From positions 1 to 37,389 of the forward strand of contig JAPUIX010000101.1 in assembly GCA_027296625.1 (NCBI GenBank): a stretch of DNA of 37,389 nucleotides, read 5' to 3'. The first letter of the stretch is position 1. Each line of letters begins with the position of its first letter. The notes under the pieces were generated by a model. That model made no database searches and was not told the origin of the DNA. It was given only the letters and a program-made list of their open reading frames with translations. This stretch comes from Gammaproteobacteria bacterium. GTDB taxonomy: Bacteria > Pseudomonadota > Gammaproteobacteria > JAKEHO01. Below, one piece after another: positions 1 through 8,492 of this stretch. A program made the position numbers and the translations under genes.

Positions 1-174
1 ATCCGATTGCCACAACAGCCGCTCAACCCTCTCCTCCAAGCCATAATGCATCCCACCAAAAAATACCCCGCTCCCCAACACCACCACCAACAACAATACC
101 CACAACACCGTGCCAAGCCCGACCCCAACCCGTGATGACCGACATTGCGATTTTGATACGACAATGACTTCCAT
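1..174 (-). CDS. M23-family metallopeptidase, N-terminal fragment (partial)
   Basis: An open frame reads leftward from an ATG at 174 to the window edge, giving 58 residues. It begins MEVIVVSKSQ, then has a basic stretch and one strongly hydrophobic segment at about residues 18-40, followed by a charged region. That is the usual N-terminus (cytoplasmic tail, transmembrane anchor, periplasmic start) of the M23 peptidases found beside dciA and secA in pseudomonads and relatives; such proteins cleave or bind peptidoglycan in the periplasm. An AGGA lies 9 nt upstream of the ATG. The catalytic domain is outside the window, so the assignment rests on N-terminal similarity and neighbourhood. It is divergent from dciA. 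Confidence 0.6.
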   Translation of the reverse strand, partial: MEVIVVSKSQCRSSRVGVGLGTVLWVLLLVVVLGSGVFFGGMHYGLEERVERLLWQSD

Positions 175-181
175 TTATAAT
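153..181 (+). promoter_or_regulatory. Sigma-70-type promoter of dciA
   Basis: TTGATA at 153-158 and a perfect TATAAT at 176-181 are separated by exactly 17 bp. Transcription would begin near 188, about 45 nt before the dciA ATG. The element overlaps the first codons of the divergent peptidase gene, so the two genes share control DNA. Confidence 0.7.
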
Positions 182-231
182 TATCCTGACACGATGGCCA
201 ATGACCCCCTAAGCTCAACCTGGACTAATCC

Positions 232-681
232 ATGTCACCGACCCCCACTATCCAACCAACGGACTTAGGTCACCTCCTCGGGCGAAGCTCAGGCCATATT
301 CGCGCGCTTGTCCATCGAGCGCGGCATCTTCAACAGCTCACCACTGAGCTGCAAAACTATATTAAGCCACCACTAAGCCAGCACTGTGCAGTAACGAATA
401 TAAACAACGAAGTGTTGATACTGCACGCGGATTCGCCGGTCTGGGCGGCGCGGCTACGCTATCGTATCCCTGACATTCTAAAGTATATGCAAGATCAATG
501 CGGCCTAAAAACACTGCACTCGATACGGATTAGGGTCCTTCTGCCAGAATGCGGGTCCCGCAACCAGAACGCACGCCGAATGAAGATCACGCCCGATACT
601 GCTAGATTACTCCGCAAGGTTGCAGCTTCCGTGCCGGATCCAATGCTGCGCTCAGTTCTCCTGAGACTATCTCGACACTAA
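232..681 (+). CDS. dciA: DciA (DUF721) replicative helicase loader-like protein
   Basis: A 149-residue protein of the DUF721/DciA family. The central part (about residues 55-105) has the family pattern: a strand reading EVLILHADSPVWAARLRY, then a helix and a strand ending IRIRVLLPE. DciA binds the replicative helicase DnaB and helps load it at origins in bacteria that lack DnaC. The N-terminal helix is basic, as expected of a nucleic-acid-associated protein. It lies between an M23 peptidase and lpxC, as in pseudomonads, and is the only plus-strand gene in the first 21 kb. It has its own promoter at 153-181 and converges on lpxC with a 52-bp gap. The family call is sound; the helicase-loading role is from the family and not visible here. 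Confidence 0.8.
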   Translation: MSPTPTIQPTDLGHLLGRSSGHIRALVHRARHLQQLTTELQNYIKPPLSQHCAVTNINNEVLILHADSPVWAARLRYRIPDILKYMQDQCGLKTLHSIRIRVLLPECGSRNQNARRMKITPDTARLLRKVAASVPDPMLRSVLLRLSRH

Positions 682-704
682 CATCATTGCCGGCACCGCC
701 GCAT

Positions 705-721
705 CGGGCCGTAACGGCCCG
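705..721. terminator. Perfect hairpin between convergent dciA and lpxC
   Basis: A 7-bp perfect stem (CGGGCCG / CGGCCCG) with a TAA loop lies in the 52-bp gap between the two stop codons. There is no T-run on either strand, so it is only a terminator-like structure; its position between convergent genes suggests bidirectional use. Confidence 0.45.
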
Positions 722-733
722 GGATGGCTGCAC

Positions 734-1648
734 TTACCAACTCGCCGCCAATGGTTGCATATAAGAGATGGGTACCTCTACCTCATCCTTGTAACTCACC
801 AGCTCCCAAGCGTCGGCGTCAGCTAATATTGCCTTTAATAAACGATTATTCAGTGCATGGCCGGACTTATATCCGCGAAAGGCGCCGACTAGACCGTGGC
901 CTAACAGATAGAGGTCGCCGATCGCATCCAGAATCTTGTGTTTCACAAATTCGTCGTTATAACGTAGGCCGTCCTCGTTCAATATCCGATAGTCATCGAC
1001 GACCACTGCATTGTCCAAGCTGCCACCTAGTGCAAGATTTCTTTCTTGTAACAACTCCACATCGCGTCTGAACCCAAAGGTACGCGCACGTGACACTTCT
1101 TTTACGAACGACGTCGTTGAAAAGTCGATCTCGGCAAAGCCATCCCTCTCCTTGAACACGGGGTGATCGAACTCAATAGTAAATCCCACCTTGAACCCTT
1201 CAAAGGGCTCAACCATCGCCCACTTGTCTCCGTCCTCGACCCGTACCTTATGCTTGATTCGGATATAGCGCTTAACCGCATTTTGCTCTTCCACGCCAGC
1301 GGATTGAATTAAAAATACAAACGGCCCTGCGCTGCCGTCCATGATGGGTACTTCATCGGCGCTGAGATCGATGTACGCATTATCGATGCCAAATCCCGCA
1401 AAGGCGGAAAGGAGATGCTCAACCGTGGCGATGCGTACGCCATCTTTGATGAGGGTGGTGGCAAGGGAAGTATCCCCGACATTGTCGGGCGTTGCTTTAA
1501 TATCTACGGAGGGCTCCAGGTCGATGCGCCTGAAGACAATACCAGTATTGGCTGGTGCCGGCCGCAGGACCAGGTAAACCTTTTTCCCAGTGTGTAGCCC
1601 GACCCCGGTCGCCCGGATAACATTTTTTAGGGTACGTTGCCTTATCAT
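734..1648 (-). CDS. lpxC: UDP-3-O-acyl-N-acetylglucosamine deacetylase
   Basis: Zinc-dependent cytoplasmic enzyme that removes the acetyl group from UDP-3-O-acyl-GlcNAc, the committed step of lipid A synthesis. The 304 residues match the usual length. The N-terminus MIRQRTLKN and [10 protein letters not shown] are typical. [12 protein letters not shown] contains zinc ligand His78, [15 protein letters not shown] is the substrate loop, and [14 protein letters not shown] (about 237-250) supplies the other zinc His and Asp. It is the last gene of the dcw direction, 153 bp after ftsZ, with its own candidate promoter at 1742-1770. The C-terminus is intact. In enterobacteria LpxC level is set by FtsH proteolysis; whether that applies here cannot be seen. 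Confidence 0.97.
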   Translation of the reverse strand: MIRQRTLKNVIRATGVGLHTGKKVYLVLRPAPANTGIVFRRIDLEPSVDIKATPDNVGDTSLATTLIKDGVRIATVEHLLSAFAGFGIDNAYIDLSADEVPIMDGSAGPFVFLIQSAGVEEQNAVKRYIRIKHKVRVEDGDKWAMVEPFEGFKVGFTIEFDHPVFKERDGFAEIDFSTTSFVKEVSRARTFGFRRDVELLQERNLALGGSLDNAVVVDDYRILNEDGLRYNDEFVKHKILDAIGDLYLLGHGLVGAFRGYKSGHALNNRLLKAILADADAWELVSYKDEVEVPISYMQPLAASW

Positions 1649-1741
1649 TGGTTATTGGACTTATGCGTGCCCAAATCCCCCCATGACCCCTAACCGTTAC
1701 CGGTGCTCGTACTAGCGGGGCCTCTCGCTTAGTTTCGACAC

Positions 1742-1770
1742 CTTTTACGGGTAAACGTTCCACCTGTCAA
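1742..1770 (-). promoter_or_regulatory. Candidate sigma-70 promoter of lpxC
   Basis: On the minus strand a consensus TTGACA (1770-1765) is followed after 17 bp by TAAAAG (1747-1742, 4 of 6 consensus). Transcription would begin near 1735, leaving a leader of about 87 nt before the lpxC ATG. It would let lpxC be expressed apart from the division genes upstream. Confidence 0.5.
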
Positions 1771-1780
1771 GCGACAAAAG

Positions 1781-1795
1781 CTAGACAAAGTCTAG
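1781..1795 (-). terminator. Weak terminator-like hairpin after ftsZ
   Basis: CTAGAC-TTT-GTCTAG forms a 6-bp perfect stem with a 3-nt loop, 6 nt past the ftsZ stop, followed by CTTTTG on the minus strand. The stem is AT-containing and the U-tract short, so it would attenuate rather than stop transcription into lpxC. Confidence 0.35.
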
Positions 1796-1801
1796 ACCCG
1801 G

Positions 1802-2935
1802 TCAATCGGCCTGACGGCGTAGAAAAGCCGGAATATCCAGATAGTCAGGGTTCGGATCGGGTGGAACAACGTCCTCCGGTGACTGGTTTCGGATAACCGT
1901 CGGCCTATCCAAGACCTTGTAGTCGATCTCCCCACTTGAGCTCTGTAGCAGCTTTACACGACCGGATTCTTCTCTGCTAACCTGGCCGAGACCCGTTGCA
2001 ACAATAGTGACCCGCATCTCTCCGTGCATTTCTGGATCAATGACTGTTCCCACCAAAACTGTGGCATTATCGGACGCAAATTCCTTGACCGTGGTGCCGA
2101 CCTCGTCAAACTCCCCGATGGTCATATCCATTCCGGCGGTGATATTCACCAAAATGCCGCGGGCGCCAGACAGATTAACGTCTTCGAGTAAGGGGCTGGA
2201 GATTGCGGCCTCGGCCGCCACCCTGCATCGATCCTCACCTGTGGCCCTCCCTGAACCCATCATGGCCATACCCATCTCCGACATCACCGTGCGTACGTCC
2301 GCAAAATCCACATTAATCAGGCCGGGACGGGTGATGAGTTCAGCAATACCTTGTACAGCATTCAAAAGGATATCGTTGGCGGCCTTAAAGGCATCTAAGA
2401 GGCTCACGTTCCTTCCGAGCACACTCAGCAGTTTTTCATTCGGGATAGTAATCAGCGAATCGACGTATTCACTGAGCTCCTTGATGCCGTCATCGGCAAT
2501 CTGTGCCCGTTTTCTTCCCTCGAACGCGAAGGGCCGGGTGACCACGGCAACGGTTAGGATCCCCATTTCCTTGGCCGCTTGTGCGACGATGGGTCCAGCG
2601 CCAGTGCCGGTGCCACCGCCCATCCCCGCGGTGATAAACACCATATCAGCGTGCTCAAGGACATCCATGATCCGGTCACGGTCTTCCAGTGCTGCTTGCC
2701 GTCCGATTTCCGGATCGGCACCTGCCCCGAGTCCCTTGGTAACGCTGCTTCCTAACTGGAGCACTGTGTGGGCCGGTGAGTTTTTGAGGGCCTGGGCGTC
2801 AGTATTCGCACAGATAAAATCAACCCCTTCAATACTGACACCCAACATATGGTTGACCGCGTTTCCGCCACCGCCCCCAACCCCGATAACCTTAATGACG
2901 GCAGTCTGGTTATCAACATCCACTAATTGGAACAT
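1802..2935 (-). CDS. ftsZ: Cell division GTPase FtsZ
   Basis: Tubulin-like GTPase that polymerises into the cytokinetic ring. The 377 residues include a glycine-rich loop (GVGGGGGNAVNHM, from about residue 18), the tubulin signature GMGGGTGTGAGP (about 104-115) and the T7-loop synergy region near 205-215 (LINVDFADVRTVM). A linker of roughly 45 residues leads to the conserved C-terminal peptide DYLDIPAFLRRQ, which binds FtsA and ZipA. An AGGAGG lies just upstream of the ATG. It follows ftsA by 36 bp and precedes lpxC. No anomalies seen. Confidence 0.98.
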   Translation of the reverse strand: MFQLVDVDNQTAVIKVIGVGGGGGNAVNHMLGVSIEGVDFICANTDAQALKNSPAHTVLQLGSSVTKGLGAGADPEIGRQAALEDRDRIMDVLEHADMVFITAGMGGGTGTGAGPIVAQAAKEMGILTVAVVTRPFAFEGRKRAQIADDGIKELSEYVDSLITIPNEKLLSVLGRNVSLLDAFKAANDILLNAVQGIAELITRPGLINVDFADVRTVMSEMGMAMMGSGRATGEDRCRVAAEAAISSPLLEDVNLSGARGILVNITAGMDMTIGEFDEVGTTVKEFASDNATVLVGTVIDPEMHGEMRVTIVATGLGQVSREESGRVKLLQSSSGEIDYKVLDRPTVIRNQSPEDVVPPDPNPDYLDIPAFLRRQAD

Positions 2936-2971
2936 GGTGTATCCTCCTAGTTATCAACCCAATCCCTAAGC

Positions 2972-4207
2972 CTAAAAATTGCCTTGGACCCAATGCTTCG
3001 TCCGTTCCCACACGCCCCTTACACCACTATTCATGCGTATCTGCGGCATAGCGTCTTGACGTTGTTTGAGCCCAAACAACACTAGCCCCACTGCGGTTGA
3101 ATAGATGGGATTTTTCACCACATCCGACAGGCCACTGATGTATTGGGGCACGCCAACACGCACGGGCATATGAAAAATCTCCTCTGCCAACTCGACCGCG
3201 CCTTCCATCTTGGCGCTACCGCCTGTTAACACGATCCCGGCGGCGATTAGATCCTCGTAGCCGCTGCGCCTCAGTTCAGCTTGCACCAGCGTAAATAACT
3301 CTTCGTAACGCGGCTCCACAACCTCCGCAAGCGCCTGGCGCGCGAGCCGACGCGGGGGACGCTCGCCCACACTAGGTACCTCGATTGTTTCATCTGCATT
3401 AGCTAACTGGGTCAGGGCGCACGCGTACTTCACTTTGATATCCTCGGCGTGCTGCGTGGGCGTACGTAGTGCCACAGCAATATCGTTCGTCACCTGGTCA
3501 CCCGCAATTGGGATAACGGCCGTATGGTAGACTGCCCCATCGGTAAAGACCGCGATGTCAGTGGTTCCACCCCCGACATCGACCAAGCAGATCCCCAGTG
3601 CCTTTTCATCCTCGCTGAGAACCGCGTAACTAGAGGCCAATTGTTCCAGCATGATGTCATCCACCTCAAGCCCACACCGGCGGATGCATTTGGTTACATT
3701 CTGGGCTGCGCTCACTGCCCCGGTCACCATATGCACCTTCGCTTCTAGCCGCACACCGGACATGCCGACAGGTTCACGAACACCCCCCTGCTTATCGATG
3801 ATGAACTCCTGCGGCAGGATGTGCAGGATCTTCTGGTCAGCCGGAATCGCCACGGCACGGGCAGCGTCGATAACTCTATCAACGTCGCCGAGGACAATTT
3901 CACTATCCCGAATGGCCACAATACCGTGGGAATTGAGGCTACGGATGTGGCTGCCGGCAATGCCTGCAAATACGGAGTGGATCTGACAGCCCGCCATGAG
4001 TTCGGCTTCCTCGATCGCACGCTGTATTGACTGCACCGTGGATTCGATATTCACCACGACGCCTTTTTTGAGCCCTCGGGAACGGTTGGACCCAATTCCG
4101 ATGATCTCGACCTCGCCATCCATGGATTGCTCACCGACAATAGCAGCGACCTTGGACGTACCGATGTCCAAACCAACGATTAGATTCGAATCAGGCTTCT
4201 TCACCAT
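2972..4207 (-). CDS. ftsA: Cell division protein FtsA, actin-like membrane tether for FtsZ
   Basis: Actin-family ATPase that anchors FtsZ filaments to the inner membrane and recruits later division proteins. The 411 residues carry the phosphate-1 loop GLDIGTSKVAAIVG (about 13-26), the SHS2/1C domain insert after it, the phosphate-2 loop LVDVGGGTTDIAVF (about 208-221) and the adenosine motif IVLTGGSAKMEG (about 326-337). The last 14 residues, GVWERTKHWVQGNF, form the expected amphipathic membrane-targeting helix. It lies between ftsQ (15 nt upstream) and ftsZ. Confidence 0.97.
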   Translation of the reverse strand: MVKKPDSNLIVGLDIGTSKVAAIVGEQSMDGEVEIIGIGSNRSRGLKKGVVVNIESTVQSIQRAIEEAELMAGCQIHSVFAGIAGSHIRSLNSHGIVAIRDSEIVLGDVDRVIDAARAVAIPADQKILHILPQEFIIDKQGGVREPVGMSGVRLEAKVHMVTGAVSAAQNVTKCIRRCGLEVDDIMLEQLASSYAVLSEDEKALGICLVDVGGGTTDIAVFTDGAVYHTAVIPIAGDQVTNDIAVALRTPTQHAEDIKVKYACALTQLANADETIEVPSVGERPPRRLARQALAEVVEPRYEELFTLVQAELRRSGYEDLIAAGIVLTGGSAKMEGAVELAEEIFHMPVRVGVPQYISGLSDVVKNPIYSTAVGLVLFGLKQRQDAMPQIRMNSGVRGVWERTKHWVQGNF

Positions 4208-4222
4208 TGCTCTCCCGCTCTC

Positions 4223-4990
4223 TTACCCTTGCGTCTTCGGATTTGCGTGTTTCCAGCGAACCGCAAAACCATTCGTATAGCGCAGATCGACTCGATCGAT
4301 GTCCGCAATCCGGCTGCTCAACGCTGTGGGAAACACCCGGGCAAACCGCCGTACGCGGTCACCAAAGTCCTTGCGCCCGACAATAACCGTAAGGCCATCG
4401 TCCAATTCAAAACTCCACGCACGCCGGTCACTCAAGCTGAGCTTCACCACATCCCTGCCGGCATGACTCAAAGCCACTCTCAATACGCGAAGCCGGTCGA
4501 GCAACTGCGGTCGTGTCCCTTCGGGCCCATTCAATTCCGTAAGGTGTTGCGGAAAGGTATTTTTGTCCGGGCTGAAAAATTCGCCCTCCACGTTCAACAA
4601 TCCTTTCTCCCCCCACCTTGCAACCGCAATGTGCTCCCTTACGTACACAGTCAGACCATCCGGCCATTGCCTACGAACCGACACCTGTTCGACCCAGGGG
4701 TCAGCCAGCAGGGCACGACGGATCGCCTCAACATCCACCGTGAAAAACCCGCCTTGCACATGACTCACCACCAGAGACTGCAGCTCGCCCGGGGACAAAT
4801 GCCGAAACGCGCCCGCGATCCGGACTTGCCGAATCGGCAGCTTATTGGGGTCTGTGAGATGCAAACTGCCCCAACCCGCCGCAACCACCGTAGCGAGCAA
4901 CAATACGATCCCAACCATCGACGGGTGCCTGCCGCCAGACGCTTCAACGCACGGTGCATCGTTCAGTGCATTTGCTTCACTTACAGCCAT
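4223..4990 (-). CDS. ftsQ: Cell division protein FtsQ
   Basis: Bitopic inner-membrane protein that links early division proteins to FtsB, FtsL, FtsW and FtsI. I chose the ATG at 4990 because a GGGA lies 6 nt upstream; an in-frame TTG at 5008 would add six residues. The protein has a short cytoplasmic tail, one membrane segment (MVGIVLLLATVVAAGWGSL), a POTRA domain beginning at PIRQVRIAGAFRHLSPGEL, with DPWVEQVSVRRQWPDGLTV at its end, and the beta domain to the C-terminus. At about 255 residues it is near the usual length. It follows ddl by about 100 nt and is just upstream of ftsA. Confidence 0.93.
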   Translation of the reverse strand: MAVSEANALNDAPCVEASGGRHPSMVGIVLLLATVVAAGWGSLHLTDPNKLPIRQVRIAGAFRHLSPGELQSLVVSHVQGGFFTVDVEAIRRALLADPWVEQVSVRRQWPDGLTVYVREHIAVARWGEKGLLNVEGEFFSPDKNTFPQHLTELNGPEGTRPQLLDRLRVLRVALSHAGRDVVKLSLSDRRAWSFELDDGLTVIVGRKDFGDRVRRFARVFPTALSSRIADIDRVDLRYTNGFAVRWKHANPKTQG

Positions 4991-5095
4991 TGGCAATCCC
5001 GTTCGCAATCTTTCGTTTAATCTCTCCGTTCATCTCGCGATGAGATGACTAATCCCATTTGATCGATCACTGGACGAACCAACCACATACCGTTA

Positions 5096-6046
5096 CTACT
5101 CGACGGTATCCATGGTGGTTTCCAGGATCCGCAACACAAGATCATCGAAATCGATACCGGCGACCCTCGCGGCCATCGGTACGAGGCTGTGCGACATCAT
5201 GCCCGGCACCGCGTTGACCTCGATAAGCCAAGGATTCCCCACGTTATCCAATATCAAATCAACGCGTCCCCAGCCACGCGCCCCCAACAAGGCAAAAGCG
5301 CGAAGGGCGAGTTCTGCCAGGTCCTCCTCCTGGCCAGCATCAAAACCACAAGGGCAGATGTAGCGCGTGTTCTCATCGTTGTACTTCGCCGTATAGTCAT
5401 AAAAGGTACGTGGCGTCTGTACCTTGATGAGCGGCAACACTTGGCCCTTAAGAATTGAAGCCGTGTATTCTTCTCCTTCGATCCAACGTTCAGCCATGAC
5501 CCGATGGTCAAACTGAGCGGCCAACTGCCTGGCTTGATCAAAGCTACCTCGATCGGTGACCTTGCTCGCTCCGAGGCTCGACCCTTCCCGTACTGGCTTC
5601 AACATCAAGGGCAGGCCTAGCGCGTCACACACGGCATCCACATCGGTCTCTGTATTCAACTCGGTAAAGTCTGGGGTCGGTAACCCTGCACTCATCCAAA
5701 TGCGTTTGCTGCGGCATTTATCCATCGTAAGCGCCGATCCAAGTACACCGCTGCCGGTATAGGGCAGACCAATGGTCTCTAACGCACCCTGGATCACGCC
5801 GTCTTCGCCGCCGCGCCCATGCAGAGCGATGAACACCCGGTCGTAACCCGCCCCGTCCAGCATCTTCAGGACACCATCGCCAGCGTCGATAGCATGAGCG
5901 TTGACGCCCTGTCGCTGTAGCGCAGCGAGAACCGCGCCACCACTTTCCAGCGAAATCTCGCGCTCTGCCGATGTGCCGCCCATTAACACCGCCACCTTGC
6001 CGAAGCGAGCCGGCAACGCGCGTCCTTTGCCCACAGCAGCTTGCAC
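5096..6046 (-). CDS. ddlB: D-alanine--D-alanine ligase
   Basis: ATP-grasp enzyme joining two D-alanines to form the dipeptide later added by MurF. It has 316 residues. KVAVLMGGTSAEREISLESG is the N-terminal substrate motif; HGRGGEDGVIQGALETIGLP and YTGSGVLGSALTMDK follow; LKPVREGSSLGASKV is the ATP-grasp central loop, and the C-terminus has LIEVNAVPGMMSHS with the Mg-binding Asn. It starts with GTG at 6046; a GGGATG element lies 5-10 nt upstream. It lies between murB (33-nt gap) and ftsQ, the standard dcw position of ddlB. Confidence 0.95.
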   Translation of the reverse strand: MQAAVGKGRALPARFGKVAVLMGGTSAEREISLESGGAVLAALQRQGVNAHAIDAGDGVLKMLDGAGYDRVFIALHGRGGEDGVIQGALETIGLPYTGSGVLGSALTMDKCRSKRIWMSAGLPTPDFTELNTETDVDAVCDALGLPLMLKPVREGSSLGASKVTDRGSFDQARQLAAQFDHRVMAERWIEGEEYTASILKGQVLPLIKVQTPRTFYDYTAKYNDENTRYICPCGFDAGQEEDLAELALRAFALLGARGWGRVDLILDNVGNPWLIEVNAVPGMMSHSLVPMAARVAGIDFDDLVLRILETTMDTVE

Positions 6047-6079
6047 GCCGTCATCCCATCCTTTTCCCTATCCTGCGCA

Positions 6080-7042
6080 TCATGTGGACTGCGTCTCTCC
6101 AAGAATGATGACCTCCGGTACAAGCTCTATGGCAAAGCGCTCTTTCACCCGTTCACGGATTCGCGTCATCAAAGCCTCAATATCTGTCGCTGTTGCTTGA
6201 CCAAGATTGACAATAAAATTCGCGTGCTTGTCGGAAACGCAGGCATCACCCACACATGCACCCTTAAGACCGCACACCTCAATGAGCCTGGCAGCGAAGT
6301 CGCCGGGGGGGTTACGGAACACGGAACCACAACTCGGTTGACCCAACGGTTGCGCTTTAGCGCGCTTAGCGAGGAGCGCCCGGATCCGTTCGTCACCTCT
6401 ACCCGTCTCATCACGGGTGAGCCTAAAATGGGCTGCAACGAACCACTCGTCGGCGGGTCCTTTCACGGTGCGGTATGCCGGCGTGAACTCAGACACATCC
6501 CGCAAGCGCAGCCGTCCGCGTCGGTCCAGCGTCTGGACCCTATCGACAATGTCCCAAGTCTGGCCACCAAAGGCGCCGGCGTTCATGGCCAGCGCGCCGC
6601 CCACCGTGCCGGGAATACCTGATAAGAATTCGGCACCGGTGAGGCCCTCACCGGCACTAAAGCGAGCCACCTTGGGACAGCCCACGCCCGCCTCAACCCG
6701 CACGGCGCATCGGTCAGTGCGCTCGATCCGCTGCAGCGCACCGGCGGGTGAGACCACGGTCCCCCGGATACCTCCATCGCGCACCAACAGATTGGTGCCC
6801 GATCCGATCCAAATAAGCGGCTCGCCATCTGCCAATTTCGAGACAAACGCGGTGAGGTCATTGAGAGTCGCGGGCACATAGAATCGATCCGCTACGCCGC
6901 CAACCCGCCAGGCGCTGTGGCGCGCCATCGGCTCATTGTGTCTCAATTCTCCCTGGAGATTATTCAGCGTCGCGTCCTCACTCATATTCCATTGGTCCTG
7001 TGGGTACGAGCCCAAAAGGTTCTCACCGCCCATGTCTTGCAT
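6080..7042 (-). CDS. murB: UDP-N-acetylenolpyruvoylglucosamine reductase
   Basis: FAD enzyme that reduces UDP-GlcNAc-enolpyruvate to UDP-MurNAc with NADPH, in the cytoplasm. WIGSGTNLLVRDGGIRGTV is the FAD-binding motif; GAEFLSGIPGTVGGALAMNAGAFG follows; GSVFRNPPGDFAARLIE carries the catalytic serine region; and GDACVSDKHANFIVN is near the C-terminus. It belongs to the shorter type with MARHSAWRVGG near the start rather than the E. coli type. The ATG at 7042 sits 4 nt after the murC stop with a weak Shine-Dalgarno; an internal ATG at 6985 (MSEDATLNNLQGEL) is an equally plausible start. Confidence 0.94.
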   Translation of the reverse strand: MQDMGGENLLGSYPQDQWNMSEDATLNNLQGELRHNEPMARHSAWRVGGVADRFYVPATLNDLTAFVSKLADGEPLIWIGSGTNLLVRDGGIRGTVVSPAGALQRIERTDRCAVRVEAGVGCPKVARFSAGEGLTGAEFLSGIPGTVGGALAMNAGAFGGQTWDIVDRVQTLDRRGRLRLRDVSEFTPAYRTVKGPADEWFVAAHFRLTRDETGRGDERIRALLAKRAKAQPLGQPSCGSVFRNPPGDFAARLIEVCGLKGACVGDACVSDKHANFIVNLGQATATDIEALMTRIRERVKERFAIELVPEVIILGETQST

Positions 7043-7046
7043 CTGA

Positions 7047-8492
7047 TCAGACGCTCTTCAATCGGTATGGGCGGCGAGCCGTTGCCGGAAACGCCTTGAG
7101 CAATCTCTGCGCTACTGTTCCGATCGTGCCGGCACCCAGGGTCAACACCACATCGCCGTCATGTAAAACGCCGGGGAGCATTGATAACAGATCGGATGGT
7201 TGCTCAACGAAGAGTGGATCGACCTTGCCCCGAAGGCGAATTGCGCGGCATAGGGTCCTGCTGTCGGCCCCGGTGAGCGGCGGTTCACCTGCTGCGTAGA
7301 CCTCCAACAACAACAGCACGTCCGCCTCGGATAACACTCGGGTAAAATCCTCGAAGAGATCGCGGGTGCGCGTAAAGCGATGGGGCTGAAATGCCACGAC
7401 CAGGCGCCGATCTGGCCAGCCGTCTCGAATCGCTTGAATGGTCGCGGCGACCTCTCGAGGGTGGTGGCCATAATCGTCAATGAGTAAAGCCGTGACGTGA
7501 GCTAGATTGATCTGCCCGATGACCTGAAAGCGCCGTGCGATCCCCTGGAACTCCGACAAACCCCGACAGATAGCGTCATCGGTAACCCCTAACTCTCTGG
7601 CAACGGCAATGGCGGCAAGTGCGTTGAGAACGTTATGCTTCCCGGGCAAATTAAGATTCACTTCGAGCCAGTCTGCGGCTCCTGGACGCGTTACCCGAAA
7701 CGTCATACGTGATCCATGCTGTCGAAGATGCGCGCCACGGATATCGGCCGGTTCATCCACCCCGTAGGTGAGTGCGGGTCTGGATACTTGCAGCAAAATC
7801 TCTTGCACCCCGGGATCGTCCAAGCACAGCACTGCAAGACCGTAGAAGGGAAGCTGATGGAGAAACTCCACAAAACTCTGGCGCAGGCGCCGGAAATCGC
7901 CGCCGTAGGTTCCCATATGATCGCTATCGATACTTGTCAACACCGCAATAACCGGCTTAAGACGCAGGAACGAGCCGTCGCTCTCGTCCGCCTCGGCGAC
8001 GAGGTACTTACCAGCACCAAGGCACGCATGGGAAGCGGCGCTCGTGAGCTGCCCCCCAATAACGAACGTGGGGTCCAAGCTTCCTTCTGCAAGAAGACTA
8101 GCAATGAGGCTTGTTGTCGTGGTCTTACCATGTGTCCCCGCGACGGCAATACCCTCGCGGAAACGCATCAGTTCCGCCAGCATCTCAGCGCGCGGCACGA
8201 TCGGGATGCGTTGCCGACGGGCGGCGACCAGTTCCGGATTCTCGGGCGGCACGGCGCTGGAGGCCACTACCACATCGGTTCCGTCCACATAGTTCGGATT
8301 GTGCCCAATCAACACAGTCACCCCGAGTTCCCCCAAGCGCTGCGTCATTGCATTGTCCTGCAGGTCCGAACCCGACACGTCATAGCCCAACGTGTGCAAT
8401 ACCTCCGCAATGCCTCCCATGCCGGCCCCGCCGATACCGACAAAATGGACACGCCGCACGCGGCCCATGCCATGACTGTTGGAATCAACCAC
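7047..8492 (-). CDS. murC: UDP-N-acetylmuramate--L-alanine ligase
   Basis: Cytoplasmic ATP-dependent Mur ligase adding L-alanine to UDP-MurNAc. [17 protein letters not shown] is the N-terminal nucleotide-sugar motif, [18 protein letters not shown] the ATP P-loop, [14 protein letters not shown] and [13 protein letters not shown] the Mg/substrate regions, and [16 protein letters not shown] the C-terminal domain signature. The open frame runs further upstream into murG, but that part is not MurC-like. I chose the GTG at 8492: it has a perfect GGAGG 6 nt upstream and overlaps the murG stop by 8 nt, giving 481 residues. The ATG at 8468 ([11 protein letters not shown]) lacks a Shine-Dalgarno but is an alternative. 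Confidence 0.94.
   Translation of the reverse strand: MVDSNSHGMGRVRRVHFVGIGGAGMGGIAEVLHTLGYDVSGSDLQDNAMTQRLGELGVTVLIGHNPNYVDGTDVVVASSAVPPENPELVAARRQRIPIVPRAEMLAELMRFREGIAVAGTHGKTTTTSLIASLLAEGSLDPTFVIGGQLTSAASHACLGAGKYLVAEADESDGSFLRLKPVIAVLTSIDSDHMGTYGGDFRRLRQSFVEFLHQLPFYGLAVLCLDDPGVQEILLQVSRPALTYGVDEPADIRGAHLRQHGSRMTFRVTRPGAADWLEVNLNLPGKHNVLNALAAIAVARELGVTDDAICRGLSEFQGIARRFQVIGQINLAHVTALLIDDYGHHPREVAATIQAIRDGWPDRRLVVAFQPHRFTRTRDLFEDFTRVLSEADVLLLLEVYAAGEPPLTGADSRTLCRAIRLRGKVDPLFVEQPSDLLSMLPGVLHDGDVVLTLGAGTIGTVAQRLLKAFPATARRPYRLKSV

Noticed and set aside
2007-2969. 320-codon open frame on the plus strand opposite ftsZ
   Set aside because: It is antisense to a fully conserved ftsZ and its translation is low-complexity Ser/Thr/Pro/Ile, a shadow of the codon use on the other strand.
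4229-5020. 263-codon open frame opposite ftsQ
   Set aside because: It mirrors ftsQ along its length and shows no recognisable domain or ribosome binding site.
6041-6881. Overlapping plus-strand frames opposite murB
   Set aside because: Antisense to conserved FAD and substrate motifs of MurB; no independent support.
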